64,000 nucleotides of DNA, taken from Variovorax paradoxus. Its GTDB lineage: Bacteria; Pseudomonadota; Gammaproteobacteria; Burkholderiales; Burkholderiaceae_C. Positions within the stretch are counted from its first letter, which is position 1. Each line of letters opens with the position of its first letter. Below the pieces are notes generated by a model, which saw nothing but the letters and a program-made list of their open reading frames with translations, did not search any database and was not told the origin of the DNA. This document shows, one piece after another, positions 26,773 through 36,439 of the stretch. The stretch covers positions 248,001 through 312,000 of the forward strand of contig NZ_JAGGNW010000011.1 of NCBI RefSeq assembly GCF_018614875.1, in the 5' to 3' direction. A program made the position numbers and the translations under genes.

Positions 26773-28098
26773 CAGCCGCGCTTCCCGCACGCGGGTCGCC
26801 GGAAACAGCAGCGCGAAACGCGAGCCCTTCCCCACCGTGCTCTCGATCCGCAGTTCGGCGCCATGCCGCTGCGCAATGTGCTTCACGATGGCCAGGCCCA
26901 GGCCGGTGCCGCCCGTTTCCCTGGAGCGGCTGCGATCGATGCGATAGAAGCGCTCGGTCAAGCGCGGGATGTGCTCAGCCGCAATGCCGGGGCCGGTATC
27001 GCGCACCGCATATTCGCCGCGCCCGTCGGGCAGCAGCCGCCAGCTCACCGCCACCTCGCCACCGCCGGGCGTGTAGCGGATGGCGTTGCTCAGCAGGTTC
27101 GACATGGCGCTTTGCAGCTCGGTCGGCGCGCCCGAGATTTCGGATTCGGCATCGCTGCTGAAGGAAAGGCGGTGGCCCAGCGGCGCCAGCCGGCCCGACA
27201 GCCCGCGTCCCTCGTCTTCGCACTGGGCGAGCAGCGCACGCATGCGGATCCACTGGCTCCCTGAGGGTGCCGCGCTGCCCTCGAGCCGCGAGAGCGTCAG
27301 CAGGTCGTTGACCAGGGTTTCCATCCGGTGCGACTGCTGGCTCATGAGCGAGAGATAGCGCGCACGTTCGTCCGCATCGAGCGGCAGGTTCTGCAAGGTT
27401 TCCACGAAGCCGGCCAGCACGGTGAGCGGCGTCCGGATTTCATGCGAAACGTTGGCGACGAAGTCGCGCCGCATGGCTTCGGCCTGCTCAACCGCCGTGA
27501 TGTCGCGCGTCAGCAGCATGCGGCGATTGCCCGCATAGGGATGCACCTGCACCGACAGGCGCACCGGATGGCTGCGCTGGTGCGCCTGCCCCGGACCGGA
27601 AGCATCGATGACCACGTCGCGGCTGTAGTTCCAAGAGGCCAGGTAGGCCACGAAGGCAGGGTCGCGAACCAGGTTCGCGAGATGCTGCAGCAGGTCCCGC
27701 TCGGCGTCGATGCCGAACTGGCTGGCCGCCGTCTGGTTGCACCACTCGATGCGGCCCTGCTCGTCGAGCAGGATCACGCCGTTGGGAGACGCCTGGATGG
27801 CGGCCAGGAATTCCTGCAGCCGGTCTTCGGCCTGCCGGGTCTGCTGCTCGCGGTCGCGCAGCAGCTTGCGGATGCGCTCCGAGAGCTCGCCCCACACACC
27901 GGCGCCGCGGGTCGGCAGGCCCGCCGCGTTGTTGCGCAGCACCTGCAGCAGGCGCTCGGCACGCCACGCATCGAGCGCGAGCCACAGCACCGCGCCCAGC
28001 CAGGCGCCCAGCCATCCGAACTTCCAGCCAAAAATGGCTGCAGCGCCCGCTCCCATTGCGAGGGACGCTATTAGAAATGTAGCAATACGGAAAGGCAT
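26761..28098 (-). CDS. phoR: Phosphate regulon sensor histidine kinase
   Basis: 445 aa. Two transmembrane helices (about 4-24 and 28-46), a PAS domain (about 95-200) and a HisKA domain with His219 in NVSHEIRTPL. The HATPase_c domain has NLLSNAIRYTPGGG and DTGPGIA. This is the usual PhoR plan, with no large periplasmic sensor, so it senses phosphate through PstSCAB-PhoU. It is the last gene of the pst-pho operon, 44 bp after phoB, and overlaps the convergent MATE gene by 12 bp. Confidence 0.95.
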   Translation of the reverse strand: MPFRIATFLIASLAMGAGAAAIFGWKFGWLGAWLGAVLWLALDAWRAERLLQVLRNNAAGLPTRGAGVWGELSERIRKLLRDREQQTRQAEDRLQEFLAAIQASPNGVILLDEQGRIEWCNQTAASQFGIDAERDLLQHLANLVRDPAFVAYLASWNYSRDVVIDASGPGQAHQRSHPVRLSVQVHPYAGNRRMLLTRDITAVEQAEAMRRDFVANVSHEIRTPLTVLAGFVETLQNLPLDADERARYLSLMSQQSHRMETLVNDLLTLSRLEGSAAPSGSQWIRMRALLAQCEDEGRGLSGRLAPLGHRLSFSSDAESEISGAPTELQSAMSNLLSNAIRYTPGGGEVAVSWRLLPDGRGEYAVRDTGPGIAAEHIPRLTERFYRIDRSRSRETGGTGLGLAIVKHIAQRHGAELRIESTVGKGSRFALLFPATRVREARLLAK

Positions 28099-28142
28099 GG
28101 CGGGCGATTATCCGCGCCCGCGGCTCATGAGCGCGGCGCGGG

Positions 28143-28835
28143 TCAAACCGTGACTTGGGCCGTCAGGCGATAGCCGGCGCCGCGCACCGTCTCGACCATG
28201 AGCGAAGCGGCGCCCAGCGACTCGCGCAGGCGCTTGACGTGCACGTCGACCGTGCGTTCCTCGATGTAGACGTGGTCGCCCCAGACCTTGTCGAGCAGTT
28301 GCGCCCGGCTGTGCACGCGTTCCGCGTGCTGCATCAGGTAGGCCAGCAGCTTGAATTCGGTCGGCCCCACCTTGAGCGCGTTGCCCTGCCAGGTGACGCG
28401 GTGGGTGGCGGTGTCGAGCGCGAGCTCGCCGATCTCCACGCGTTCCGTGACCACCTCGGGCGCGCGCCGGCGCAGCACCGCGCGGATGCGCGCGAGCATT
28501 TCCTGGGTCGAGAACGGCTTGGTGATGTAGTCGTCGGCGCCCGCGTCGAGGCCAGCCACCTTGTCGGGCTCGTCGCCGCGCGCGGTCAGCATCAGGATCG
28601 GGACTGCCTTGGTGCGCGGATCCTTGCGCCACTGGCGCGCAAGCTGCAGGCCGCTCTGGCCGGGCAGCATCCAGTCGAGCAGGATCAGTTCCGGCAGGAA
28701 GGCATCGATCTCGCGTTGCGCTGCCGCACCGTCTTCCGACCAGATCGGCTCGAAGCCGTTGTGGCGCAGGTTGACGGCAATCAGCTCGGCGATCGAGGAC
28801 TCGTCTTCGACGATCAGGACTCGGGGTTTCTTCAT
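28143..28835 (-). CDS. phoB: Phosphate regulon response regulator
   Basis: 230 aa OmpR/PhoB-family regulator. The receiver domain has D11, phospho-acceptor D54 in LLDWMLPGQ and Lys in ITKPFS. The winged-helix DNA-binding domain has VGPTEFKLLAYLMQHAERV and RTVDVHVKRLRESL. It would bind the Pho boxes noted before pstS, ppx and ppk. It lies 27 bp after phoU in the operon. Confidence 0.97.
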   Translation of the reverse strand: MKKPRVLIVEDESSIAELIAVNLRHNGFEPIWSEDGAAAQREIDAFLPELILLDWMLPGQSGLQLARQWRKDPRTKAVPILMLTARGDEPDKVAGLDAGADDYITKPFSTQEMLARIRAVLRRRAPEVVTERVEIGELALDTATHRVTWQGNALKVGPTEFKLLAYLMQHAERVHSRAQLLDKVWGDHVYIEERTVDVHVKRLRESLGAASLMVETVRGAGYRLTAQVTV

Positions 28836-28862
28836 GCTTTCGGGGGAGTCTTGCGCTCGCTG

Positions 28863-29564
28863 TTACTTCAGCGCCGATTCGATCTCTTGCATCGAAGTGT
28901 GCCGCACATCGGCGCCCTTGACGATGTAGATGATGAATTCGGCGATGTTCTTGGCGTGGTCGCCGATGCGTTCGATGGCCTTGGCCAGGAACAGCAGGTC
29001 GAGGCTGGCCGAGATCGTGCGCGGGTCTTCCATCATGTAGGTGACCAGCTTGCGCACGAAGCCGTCGAACTCCTTGTCGATCAGGTCGTCGTCCTTCAGG
29101 ATCGACAGCGCCGCGGCCGTGTCCAGGCGCGCGAATGCGTCCAGCGCGGTACGCAGGAGGCCCGACGCCAGGTCGGCCGCAATGCGCAGCTCGCTCGAGG
29201 GCAGCGCGCGGGCCGAGCCGCTCTCGATGATCGACTTGACCATGCGCGCGATCTTGTTGGCCTCGTCGCCCACGCGCTCAAGGTTGGCCGTGGTCTTGGA
29301 GATGGCGATCAAGAGGCGCAGGTCGCGCGCGGTCGGCTGGCGCCGCGCAATGATCGACGACAGCTCGCGGTCGATCTCGATCTCCATGGCGTTGACGCGC
29401 GTCTCGGTTTCCATCACGCGGTCGGCAGCCTCGGGGTCGAACTGCAGCAGCGCGTAGACCGCCTGGTGGATCTGCGCCTCGACCATGCCGCCGAGTTCCA
29501 TCACCCGCGACGAAACGCCGTTGAGTTCGCTGTCGAACTGGCTGGATAAATGCTTTTCGGTCAT
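28863..29564 (-). CDS. phoU: Phosphate transport system regulatory protein PhoU
   Basis: 233 aa all-helical protein with two PhoU repeats, each with the metal-binding E/D-rich signature. ETETRVNAMEIEIDRE lies in the first, and IERIGDHAKNIAEFIIY near the C-terminus is the classical second repeat. PhoU relays phosphate status from PstSCAB to PhoR. It is separated from pstB by a dispersed repeat of about 92 bp. Confidence 0.96.
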   Translation of the reverse strand: MTEKHLSSQFDSELNGVSSRVMELGGMVEAQIHQAVYALLQFDPEAADRVMETETRVNAMEIEIDRELSSIIARRQPTARDLRLLIAISKTTANLERVGDEANKIARMVKSIIESGSARALPSSELRIAADLASGLLRTALDAFARLDTAAALSILKDDDLIDKEFDGFVRKLVTYMMEDPRTISASLDLLFLAKAIERIGDHAKNIAEFIIYIVKGADVRHTSMQEIESALK

Positions 29565-29591
29565 GTTGTTACCTCTCGAATGGATTCAGCC

Positions 29592-29683
29592 GTGGAACAC
29601 CGCGGAACCGGCTTTGCCGGGCCGCTGGTGTTGCCCCCTGGAAGGGGGTTGGCGCAGCGACACGAAGTGCGCGAAGACTGGGG
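29592..29683. repeat. Dispersed intergenic repeat, copy 2
   Basis: Second copy of the element at 11021-11113, inside the pst-pho operon between pstB and phoU. It keeps the CCGGCTTTGCCGG and CCCCCTGGAAGGGGG hairpins, with compensating differences in the second. In the operon mRNA it may act as a stability or attenuation hairpin. Confidence 0.75.
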
Positions 29684-29684
29684 G

Positions 29685-30464
29685 TCATCCAAATCTGCCG
29701 GTGATGTAGTCCTCGGTCTCCTTGCGCTGCGGCTTGAAGAACATCTGTTCCGTCGCGCCGAACTCGATCAGGTCGCCCAGGTACATGTAGGCGGTGTAGT
29801 CGCTGCACCGTGCAGCCTGCTGCATGTTGTGCGTCACGATGACCACGGTGTACTCGTTTTTCAGCTCGGCGATCAACTCTTCGATCTTTGCGGTCGAGAT
29901 CGGGTCGAGCGCGGAGCAGGGTTCGTCGAGCAGCAGCACTTCGGGCTTGATGGCAATGCCGCGTGCGATGCACAGGCGCTGCTGCTGGCCGCCGGAGAGG
30001 CCGGAGCCGCTTTGCTGCAGCTTGTCGCGCACTTCGGTCCAGAGCGCGGCCTTCTTGAGCGCCCACTCGACGCGGTCGTCCATTTCGCTGGCGCTCAGGT
30101 TCTCGAACAGCTTCACGCCGAAGGCGATGTTGTCGTAGATCGACATCGGGAACGGCGTGGGCTTCTGGAACACCATGCCGATCTTGGCGCGGATCAGCGC
30201 CACGTCCTGCTTGGACGTGAGCAGGTTCTCGCCGTCGAGCGCGATGGTGCCCTCGGCGCGCTGCTCGGGGTAGAGCTCGAACATGCGGTTGAAGGTGCGC
30301 AGCAGGGTCGACTTGCCGCAGCCCGACGGGCCGATGAAGGCGGTGACCTTGTTCTCGGGAATCTCGAGGTTGATGCCCTTGAGCGCGTGGAATTTGCCGT
30401 AGTAGAAGTTCAGGTCCTTGACCGAGATCTTCGAGCGCGACGGTTGTGCGACGGTAGTTGGCAT
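29685..30464 (-). CDS. pstB: Phosphate ABC transporter ATP-binding protein
   Basis: 259 aa. Walker A is GPSGCGKST (about residues 46-54), the signature LSGGQQQR and Walker [14 protein letters not shown] follow, and the PstB-typical [14 protein letters not shown] carries the switch His. It powers phosphate import through PstC-PstA. It starts 10 bp after pstA. Confidence 0.97.
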   Translation of the reverse strand: MPTTVAQPSRSKISVKDLNFYYGKFHALKGINLEIPENKVTAFIGPSGCGKSTLLRTFNRMFELYPEQRAEGTIALDGENLLTSKQDVALIRAKIGMVFQKPTPFPMSIYDNIAFGVKLFENLSASEMDDRVEWALKKAALWTEVRDKLQQSGSGLSGGQQQRLCIARGIAIKPEVLLLDEPCSALDPISTAKIEELIAELKNEYTVVIVTHNMQQAARCSDYTAYMYLGDLIEFGATEQMFFKPQRKETEDYITGRFG

Positions 30465-30474
30465 GGAAGCTTCT

Positions 30475-31359
30475 TCAGTGTTTGTTGCGCGTCAGCACGC
30501 GCGCCAGGATATTGAGGGCGAGCACGGCCACGGTGATCAGGAACACGCCGGCCCAGGCCAGCTGTTGCCAGTTCTCGTACGGGCTCATCGCGAACTTGAA
30601 GATCGTGACCGGCAGGCTGGCCATCGGCTGGCTCACGTCAGCGGTCCAGAACTGGTTGTTGAGCGCGGTGAAGAGCAGCGGCGCGGTTTCGCCCGCGATG
30701 CGCGCCACGGCCAGCAGCACACCCGTGACCACACCGGCGCGCGCGGCGCGCAGCGTGATGCTCATGATCACCTTCCACTTCGGCGTGCCGAGCGCATACG
30801 CCGCTTCGCGCAGCCCCGGCGGCACCAGCTGCAGCATGTTCTCGGTGGTGCGGATGACCACCGGAATCACGATCAGCGCCAGGGAAAGCGCACCCGCCAG
30901 GCCCGAGAAGGTCTTGAAGTACGCCACCACCACGGCATAGACGAACAGGCCGATCACGATCGACGGCGCCGACAGCAGGATGTCGTTGACGAAGCGCGTC
31001 ACCGATGACAGCCAGCCCTTGGGGTTGTACTCCGCCAGGTAGATGCCGGCCATGATGCCGATCGGCGTGCCCACGAAGGTGGCCAGCGCCACCATCACGA
31101 ACGAGCCGAAGATCGCGTTGGCGATGCCGCCCGCCTCGTTCGGCGGCGGCGTCATCTCGGTGAAGGTGGCGAGCGCCAGGCCACCGAGGCCAAGGCGCAG
31201 CGTTTCCCACAGGATCCAGACGAGCCAGAACACGCCGAACACCATCGCCGCGAGCGACAGCGTGAGCGCGATCTTGTTGACACGGTTGCGCGCGGCAAAC
31301 TTGGCCTGGCGCGTTTCGGCGAGCGCCTTGGCGTTCAGCAGATTTTGGGCGGTACTCAT
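30475..31359 (-). CDS. pstA: Phosphate ABC transporter permease PstA
   Basis: 294 aa inner-membrane permease with six helices and the EAA loop [16 protein letters not shown]. The N-terminus is a basic stretch before the first helix. It partners PstC, 55 bp upstream. The start at [11 protein letters not shown] is the first ATG after pstC. Confidence 0.95.
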   Translation of the reverse strand: MSTAQNLLNAKALAETRQAKFAARNRVNKIALTLSLAAMVFGVFWLVWILWETLRLGLGGLALATFTEMTPPPNEAGGIANAIFGSFVMVALATFVGTPIGIMAGIYLAEYNPKGWLSSVTRFVNDILLSAPSIVIGLFVYAVVVAYFKTFSGLAGALSLALIVIPVVIRTTENMLQLVPPGLREAAYALGTPKWKVIMSITLRAARAGVVTGVLLAVARIAGETAPLLFTALNNQFWTADVSQPMASLPVTIFKFAMSPYENWQQLAWAGVFLITVAVLALNILARVLTRNKH

Positions 31360-31414
31360 TAGATAACCTCCGCGCTGTGCGCTACGGTATTCGCCTTGGG
31401 GGCGGCCCGGCGGC

Positions 31415-32494
31415 TCATGACTTGGTCCCTTCGCTCTTCTTCATCTGCGCCAGCAGCACCTTCGAGAGCGTCAGCACGACGAAGGTGATGAAGAACAGCA
31501 CCAGGCCCAGGTACATCAGCGCGGCCTGGTGCAGGCCCGCGCCGGCTTCGGCAAACTCGTTGGCGAGTGCCGAGGTGATGCTGTTGGCTGCCTCGAACAC
31601 GGAAAGCGAGTTGAGCTGGTTCATGTTGCCGATCACGAAGGTGACCGCCATCGTCTCGCCCAGCGCCCGGCCGAGGCCGAGCATGATGCCGCCGATCACG
31701 CCGGCCTTGGTGTAGGGCAGCACGACCTTCGACACCACTTCCCAGGTCGTGGAGCCGAGGCCGTAGGCCGACTCCTTCAGCAGCGGCGGCGTCACTTCGA
31801 ACACGTCGCGCATCACCGAGGCGATGAACGGAATGATCATGATCGCGAGGATGATGCCGGCCGAGAGAATGCCGATGCCCACGGGCGGGCCGGACACCAG
31901 CGCGCCGAGGTACGGCACGCCGGCCAGCAGCTTCTGCAGCGGCTGCTGCACCCAGGTGGAAAGAATCGGGCCGAACACCAGCAGGCCCCACATGCCGTAG
32001 ACGATCGACGGCACGGCGGCGAGCAGTTCGATGGCCGTGCCCAGCGGCCGCTTGAGCCAGTTGGGCGAGAGTTCGGTCAGGAACAGCGCAATGCCGAAGC
32101 TCACCGGCACCGCGATCACCAGCGCAATGATCGACGTGGCCAGCGTGCCGTAGATCATGACCAGGCCGCCGTACTCGTTCTGCACCGGATCCCAGACGCT
32201 GCTGGTGAGAAAGCCGAGGCCGTACTTCGAGATCGCGGGCCATGCGCCGGCAATCAGCGACAGCAGGATGCCGATCAGCATCGCGAGTGTCAGCAGCGCG
32301 GCACCCTTGGCGGCCCAGCCGAACAGGCGGTCGGCCATGGGGCCCGAACGCGGTGCCTTGGCGGGCGGCGGGGCGGCGGCGCGGCCGCGTTCGGCCGCGT
32401 GGCCGACCGTGGATGCGGAAGCAGGGAAAGTGGATGACACGGGTCGCTCCGGCAATGACGAAAGCGGCGCATCCTCGAGCGAAGTACTGCTCAT
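31415..32494 (-). CDS. pstC: Phosphate ABC transporter permease PstC
   Basis: 359 aa. The permease domain has about six helices and the EAA loop [16 protein letters not shown]. The N-terminal 52 residues are a low-complexity Ser/Pro/Ala-rich extension, longer than in E. coli PstC. An internal ATG at 32336-32338 ([12 protein letters not shown]) would remove it and give a normal length, so the start is uncertain. It follows pstS by 31 bp. Confidence 0.93.
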   Translation of the reverse strand: MSSTSLEDAPLSSLPERPVSSTFPASASTVGHAAERGRAAAPPPAKAPRSGPMADRLFGWAAKGAALLTLAMLIGILLSLIAGAWPAISKYGLGFLTSSVWDPVQNEYGGLVMIYGTLATSIIALVIAVPVSFGIALFLTELSPNWLKRPLGTAIELLAAVPSIVYGMWGLLVFGPILSTWVQQPLQKLLAGVPYLGALVSGPPVGIGILSAGIILAIMIIPFIASVMRDVFEVTPPLLKESAYGLGSTTWEVVSKVVLPYTKAGVIGGIMLGLGRALGETMAVTFVIGNMNQLNSLSVFEAANSITSALANEFAEAGAGLHQAALMYLGLVLFFITFVVLTLSKVLLAQMKKSEGTKS

Positions 32495-32525
32495 GGGCGC
32501 GCCGTCCTGGGCTTGATGGGCTTGC

Positions 32526-33563
32526 TTACTTGAACGCGACCGGCTTGCCCGATGCGTCCTTCACTTCGCCCCATGCCTTGGCGATCGTGGCCTTCACGCC
32601 GTCGGGCATCGGCACGTAGTCGAGGTCGTCGGCCGTCTTGTCGCCGCCCTTGTAGGCCCAGTCGAAGAACTTGAGCACGGTGGTCGCGTTGGCGGGCTTG
32701 TCCTGCACCTTGTGCATCAGGATGAAAGTGGCGCCCGTGATGGGCCATGCGTCCTTGCCGGCCTGGTTGGTCAGCACCTGGTAGAAGCTCTTGCTCCAGT
32801 CCGCGCCGGCGGCGGCAGCCTTGAAGGCCGTGTCTTCGGGGGAGACGAAGCTGCCGGCGGCGTTCTGCAGCTGGGCGTAGGTCATCTTGTTCTGCTTGAC
32901 GTAGGCGTACTCGACATAGCCGATCGAGTTGGGCAGGCGGTTCACGAAGGCGGCCACGCCTTCATTGCCCTTGCCGCCCGCGCCGGTCGGCCAGTTCACG
33001 GCCGTACCCTCGCCCACCTTGGTCTTCCACTCGGCGTTGACCTTGCTCAGGTAGTTGGTGAACAGGAAGCTGGTGCCCGAACCGTCGGCGCGGCGAACCG
33101 GCGCAATGGCGGCGTCCGGCAGAGCCAGCGAGCCGTTCAGCGCCTTGATGGCGGGATCGTTCCACTTGGTGATCTTGCCCAGGTAGATGTCGCCCAGGAC
33201 CTGGCCGTTGAGCTTCAGTTCGCCCGGCTTGATGCCGGGGATGTTCACCACGGGAATCACGCCGCCGATGACGGTGGGAAACTGCATCAGGCCCTTGGCC
33301 TGGAGTTCGTCGTCCTTCAGGGGCGCGTCGGAAGCGCCGAAATCGACTGTCTTGGCTTCGATCTGCTTCAGGCCGGCACCCGAGCCGACCGACTGGTAGT
33401 TGATCTTGACGCCGGTGGCCTTGTTGAAATCGGAGGCCCACTTGGCGTACAGCGGTGCCGGGAAGCTGGCGCCAGCCCCGGTCACGTCTTGTGCGAAGGC
33501 AGGAACTTGGGCGAAGACCGCGGCCACGAGGCCGGCGGCTGCAAACTTGAACGTCGTTTTCAT
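32526..33563 (-). CDS. pstS: Phosphate-binding periplasmic protein PstS
   Basis: 345 aa. The signal peptide [20 protein letters not shown] ends near AFA-QD. The mature protein starts with the typical [16 protein letters not shown], and the phosphate-site segments [15 protein letters not shown] and GKGNEGV are present. AAGGAAG lies 7 bases before the ATG; an in-frame upstream start would precede the signal peptide and is rejected. First gene of the operon and preceded by a Pho box. Confidence 0.97.
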   Translation of the reverse strand: MKTTFKFAAAGLVAAVFAQVPAFAQDVTGAGASFPAPLYAKWASDFNKATGVKINYQSVGSGAGLKQIEAKTVDFGASDAPLKDDELQAKGLMQFPTVIGGVIPVVNIPGIKPGELKLNGQVLGDIYLGKITKWNDPAIKALNGSLALPDAAIAPVRRADGSGTSFLFTNYLSKVNAEWKTKVGEGTAVNWPTGAGGKGNEGVAAFVNRLPNSIGYVEYAYVKQNKMTYAQLQNAAGSFVSPEDTAFKAAAAGADWSKSFYQVLTNQAGKDAWPITGATFILMHKVQDKPANATTVLKFFDWAYKGGDKTADDLDYVPMPDGVKATIAKAWGEVKDASGKPVAFK

Positions 33564-33627
33564 GAGGGCTTCCTTTAGAAGTAAGAAGTAGTCCCTTTCG
33601 GGCTTGGAACGGACTCTAGAAAGCTTG

Positions 33628-33645
33628 TGTGACATCGGTGTGACA
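33628..33645 (-). promoter_or_regulatory. Pho box of pstS
   Basis: On the minus strand TGTCACA-CCGA-TGTCACA is two identical 7 bp half-sites at 11 bp period. A TCTAGA -10-like hexamer follows about 8-10 bp downstream, the spacing of PhoB-dependent promoters. It lies 65 bp before the pstS ATG. Confidence 0.8.
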
Positions 33646-33695
33646 CCCCGCTGTCGAGGGAAAATGCGGCTGTTTTCCCCGCGGCCTGTGTGACG

Positions 33696-33713
33696 CTGTC
33701 ACAGAACCGTCAT
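33696..33713 (+). promoter_or_regulatory. Pho box of ppx
   Basis: CTGTCACAGAACCGTCAT matches 14 of 18 positions of the E. coli Pho box consensus and points toward ppx, about 100 bp upstream of its ATG. It overlaps an inverted repeat TGTGAC-GCT-GTCACA (33689-33703), so PhoB dimers could bind in either orientation. Confidence 0.6.
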
Positions 33714-33815
33714 TCGCCGCTCCTAAGCTTCCGAGCCTCGCCACCGGCGATTCGGGAGGCAGCGCGCCCGCCACGGCGCTACGATCAAAGACACCGCCCT
33801 CCTCGCTACAACCAC

Positions 33816-35336
33816 ATGCAAAACGGCACCCGCCTCGCCGCAGTCGATCTCGGCTCGAACAGCTTCAGGCTCGAAATCGGACAGGTCGACCACGGCCAGA
33901 TCCACCGTACCGAGTATTTGAAAGAAACGGTGCGCCAGGGCAACGGCCTCGACAGCGCCCGCAACCTCACGACGGAGGCCATGCAGCGGGGCTGGGACGC
34001 GCTCGCGCGTTTTGGCGAGCGGCTGGCCGGTTTCAAGCGCTCGCAAGTGCGCGTTGTCGCCACCCAGACACTGCGCGAGGCACGCAACCGCGAAGAATTC
34101 CTTTTGCGCGCGCGCACCATCCTGGGCTTCGGCATCGACGTGATTCCGGGCCGGGAGGAAGCCCGCCTCATCTACCAGGGCGTGGCTCACATGCTGCCGC
34201 ACACCGATGCCTCCGAGCGCGAACGCAGGCTGGTGGTGGACATCGGCGGGCGCTCCACCGAAATGATCATCGGCCGCGCACTCGACGCCGAGCTGATGGA
34301 GTCCTACCGCGTCGGCAGCGTGGCCTGGTCGATGAAGCACTTCGCGGAGGGCCTTTTCACCCAGAGCGCATTCCGCGCCGCCGAGGTGGCCGCCAAGGCG
34401 GTGCTCGACGATGCGCTTTCGAGCTACACCCGCGACCAGTGGGACGTGGCCTATGGCGCATCCGGCACCATCGGCGCCGTGGGCGACGTGCTGGCCGCGG
34501 CGGGCGGCGAGCCCGGGCTGATCACCCGCCACGGCCTCGACTGGCTGGTCGACCGCCTTCTCAAGGCCGGCAGCACCGACAAGCTGCGCATCGACGGCAT
34601 GCGCGAAGACCGCAAGCCCGTCATCGGCGGCGGCGTGAGCGTGCTGCGCGCGGTGTTCGACCTGCTCGACATCGAAGAAATGAAAGTGGCCCAGGGCGCG
34701 CTGCGCCACGGCGTGCTCTATGAACTGCTGGAGCGCGACGAGAGCGTGGCCGACATGCGAACGGCCACCGTGGCGCGGCTGGCCAGCCGGTTCTCGGTCG
34801 ATGCGGCCCAGGCCGGGCGAGTGGGTGAAACCGCGGCGGCCTTGTTCGTGCAGCTCACCCCCGCGGCGCGCGGCGGCAGCCCCGGCAACCGCGCGGGGCG
34901 GGCGCTGCGCAAGCTGGGCTGGGCGGCGCAGCTGCACGAGATCGGCGCGCTGGTCTCGCACAGCGACTATCACAAGCACGGCGCCTACATCCTCGACAAC
35001 ACCGACGCCCCCGGTTTTGCCGTCAACGAACTGCATGCCCTCGGCCAGCTGGTGCTGGGACAGCGCGGAAAGCTGCGCAAGCTCGACGCCGCCCTCGAAG
35101 ACGAAACCTTCGTGATGCAGCTGCTGTCGCTGCGCCTGGCGGTGATCCTGTGCCACGCGCGCCGCGATCCCGATCCGCAGGCGCTGCATCTCGCAGCGCT
35201 GGGCGCCCGGGCCTTCACGATTGCCTGCGCGCCCGACTGGGCCGAGGCCTATCCGCAATCCGCGCACCTGCTGCGCGAGGAAGTGCTGGCCTGGCAGAAG
35301 ACCAGCAACTGGCGCGTGGAGCTCAGCGGAGCCTGA
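33816..35336 (+). CDS. ppx: Exopolyphosphatase, Ppx/GppA family
   Basis: 506 aa. Releases phosphate from polyphosphate chain ends. The ASKHA-fold motifs are AAVDLGSNSFRLEIGQ at the N-terminus and LVVDIGGRSTEMIIG, with the catalytic Glu region GREEARLIYQG. The C-terminal HD-like domain includes LHEIGALVSHSDYHKHG. The ATG at 33816 begins right before the first motif; the open frame upstream is not coding. Divergent from pstS with Pho boxes between. Its last codons are duplicated at 36411. Confidence 0.95.
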   Translation: MQNGTRLAAVDLGSNSFRLEIGQVDHGQIHRTEYLKETVRQGNGLDSARNLTTEAMQRGWDALARFGERLAGFKRSQVRVVATQTLREARNREEFLLRARTILGFGIDVIPGREEARLIYQGVAHMLPHTDASERERRLVVDIGGRSTEMIIGRALDAELMESYRVGSVAWSMKHFAEGLFTQSAFRAAEVAAKAVLDDALSSYTRDQWDVAYGASGTIGAVGDVLAAAGGEPGLITRHGLDWLVDRLLKAGSTDKLRIDGMREDRKPVIGGGVSVLRAVFDLLDIEEMKVAQGALRHGVLYELLERDESVADMRTATVARLASRFSVDAAQAGRVGETAAALFVQLTPAARGGSPGNRAGRALRKLGWAAQLHEIGALVSHSDYHKHGAYILDNTDAPGFAVNELHALGQLVLGQRGKLRKLDAALEDETFVMQLLSLRLAVILCHARRDPDPQALHLAALGARAFTIACAPDWAEAYPQSAHLLREEVLAWQKTSNWRVELSGA

Positions 35337-35352
35337 GCCGTTTCACTTCACG

Positions 35353-36204
35353 TCACTTCGCGTCGAGGCCGGCGGTGCGGGTGGCTTCCGCAGGGACCGT
35401 GCGCGGCTCGTCTCCACCGAACATCCCGGCATAGGCGGACTGCACGATCCGGTCCAGGCCGTGCTTCAGCCCTTCATGGGCACCCGCGGTGTCCTTGAGC
35501 AGGCCTTCATACAGAAAATAGGTCGGCTCGGTCACGTCGGCGGTATGGGTCGTCTGGTGCACGACGGACTGCTGTTCGTTCCGCAGCAACTGCTCCACCG
35601 AAATGAAGGGCTTGAAACTCGATGTTGCATCGGCCGCGCCGTAGGCCGTGGTGATCCGCAAGATCAACGTGCTGTAGCCATGCGTGGGCTGGAGTTCGGC
35701 TACCTTCATCTCGGCGAGCTGTCCGGTCGCGCGCATGAAAGGCGTCAGCTTCACCTCGCGGCCGCTCTCGCGCAGGCGCGCCGCGAGTCGCTCCGCGAAC
35801 TGCCTGTTGAGCGTCATGACCATTCCGCTGTTCTTCACCGCGGCCGTGAACTCCTTGCTGCGCTGGTCGGTCCGGGCGGCCATCGTCATCCGGCTGTTGG
35901 TATCGATGCTGAGCGCCACCAGCGCGCCGATCGGCCCCAGAAGAAGCCCGGCGAAGCCCGTCAGCCCCGAACCGCCGCCATCCGTGACGATCAGCTGGTC
36001 TTCCTCGTTGTAGATGAGTTCGACCTTCGCGGCCGACCGGGTGGCATCCTGGCGGGCCTGCAGCGCGGGCTGGGAGATGTTCGCCGCGCACCCTGCCAGA
36101 AGGGCTGCAGCGGCGAGCAGGGAAGTCAGCTTTTTCAACGACGTGCCCGCGTCTTCGCGCAGCAGGTTGGTGAAGCTTCTTGGCAGCGGGTTGAGCAGTT
36201 TCAT
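35353..36204 (-). CDS. Putative lipoprotein, copy A of a tandem pair, with grafted N-terminus
   Basis: 283 aa, function unknown. The lipobox LLAGCAA (Cys42) is unusually far from the start. Without the first 22 residues it would begin KKLTSLLAAAALLAGC, like its paralogue at 36440-37222; that position now holds a TTG codon. The extra N-terminus (NLLREDAGTS) and about 200 bp upstream match the 5' end of the Flp-like gene at 44805-44954. The body shares DGGGS, RSKEFTAA-KNSG, LNRQFAE, LTP and TTAYGA blocks with the paralogue and the C-terminal TRTAGLDAK. It may be made from either start. Confidence 0.75.
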   Translation of the reverse strand: MKLLNPLPRSFTNLLREDAGTSLKKLTSLLAAAALLAGCAANISQPALQARQDATRSAAKVELIYNEEDQLIVTDGGGSGLTGFAGLLLGPIGALVALSIDTNSRMTMAARTDQRSKEFTAAVKNSGMVMTLNRQFAERLAARLRESGREVKLTPFMRATGQLAEMKVAELQPTHGYSTLILRITTAYGAADATSSFKPFISVEQLLRNEQQSVVHQTTHTADVTEPTYFLYEGLLKDTAGAHEGLKHGLDRIVQSAYAGMFGGDEPRTVPAEATRTAGLDAK

Positions 36205-36363
36205 GGGTGTTCCCCAGTGATGTGGCCGATCGGCACCGCTTCTTTTCCCTTGCCGGGCCAAGGCGTCTTGCCGTGGGGTCACTGTAGGAATTGCGCCGCA
36301 TGCGCACATGAGCGCTGCGCACTTTCCCCAGGGAGACAAGTGCCCCGCCGCCTCTCCCCGCAG
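36146..36363 (-). repeat. Duplicated leader/promoter module, copy near lipoprotein A
   Basis: About 220 bp that aligns with 44897-45124. The best stretch is 36278-36314, with 2 mismatches in 37 against 45027-45063. It covers the upstream region and first ~22 codons of lipoprotein A. Both copies could encode RSAH-RMRRN-YSD-TA-RL in the same frame, so a leader peptide is possible but unproven. Confidence 0.7.
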
Positions 36364-36410
36364 CCATGACAAAGCGCCTGTCCGCAAGCGCGGAAAACGC
36401 TGCCGCCGGC

Positions 36411-36437
36411 GCGTCGAACTCAGCGGGGCCTGAGCCG
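36411..36437 (-). repeat. Duplicated 3' end of ppx marking a tandem duplication
   Basis: GCGTCGAACTCAGCGGGGCC and the next bases repeat 35314-35340, the final codons and stop of ppx (GCGTGGAGCTCAGCGGAGCC), with 3 mismatches in 27. The repeat lies just downstream of lipoprotein B, exactly as the ppx end lies downstream of lipoprotein A. The duplicated unit is therefore about 1.1 kb and began inside ppx. Confidence 0.75.
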
Positions 36438-36439
36438 TT

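Noticed and set aside
24513-27161. An 882 aa plus-strand frame across the glycosyltransferase and MATE genes
   Set aside because: It is a second reading frame of two real genes and has no domain-like sequence.
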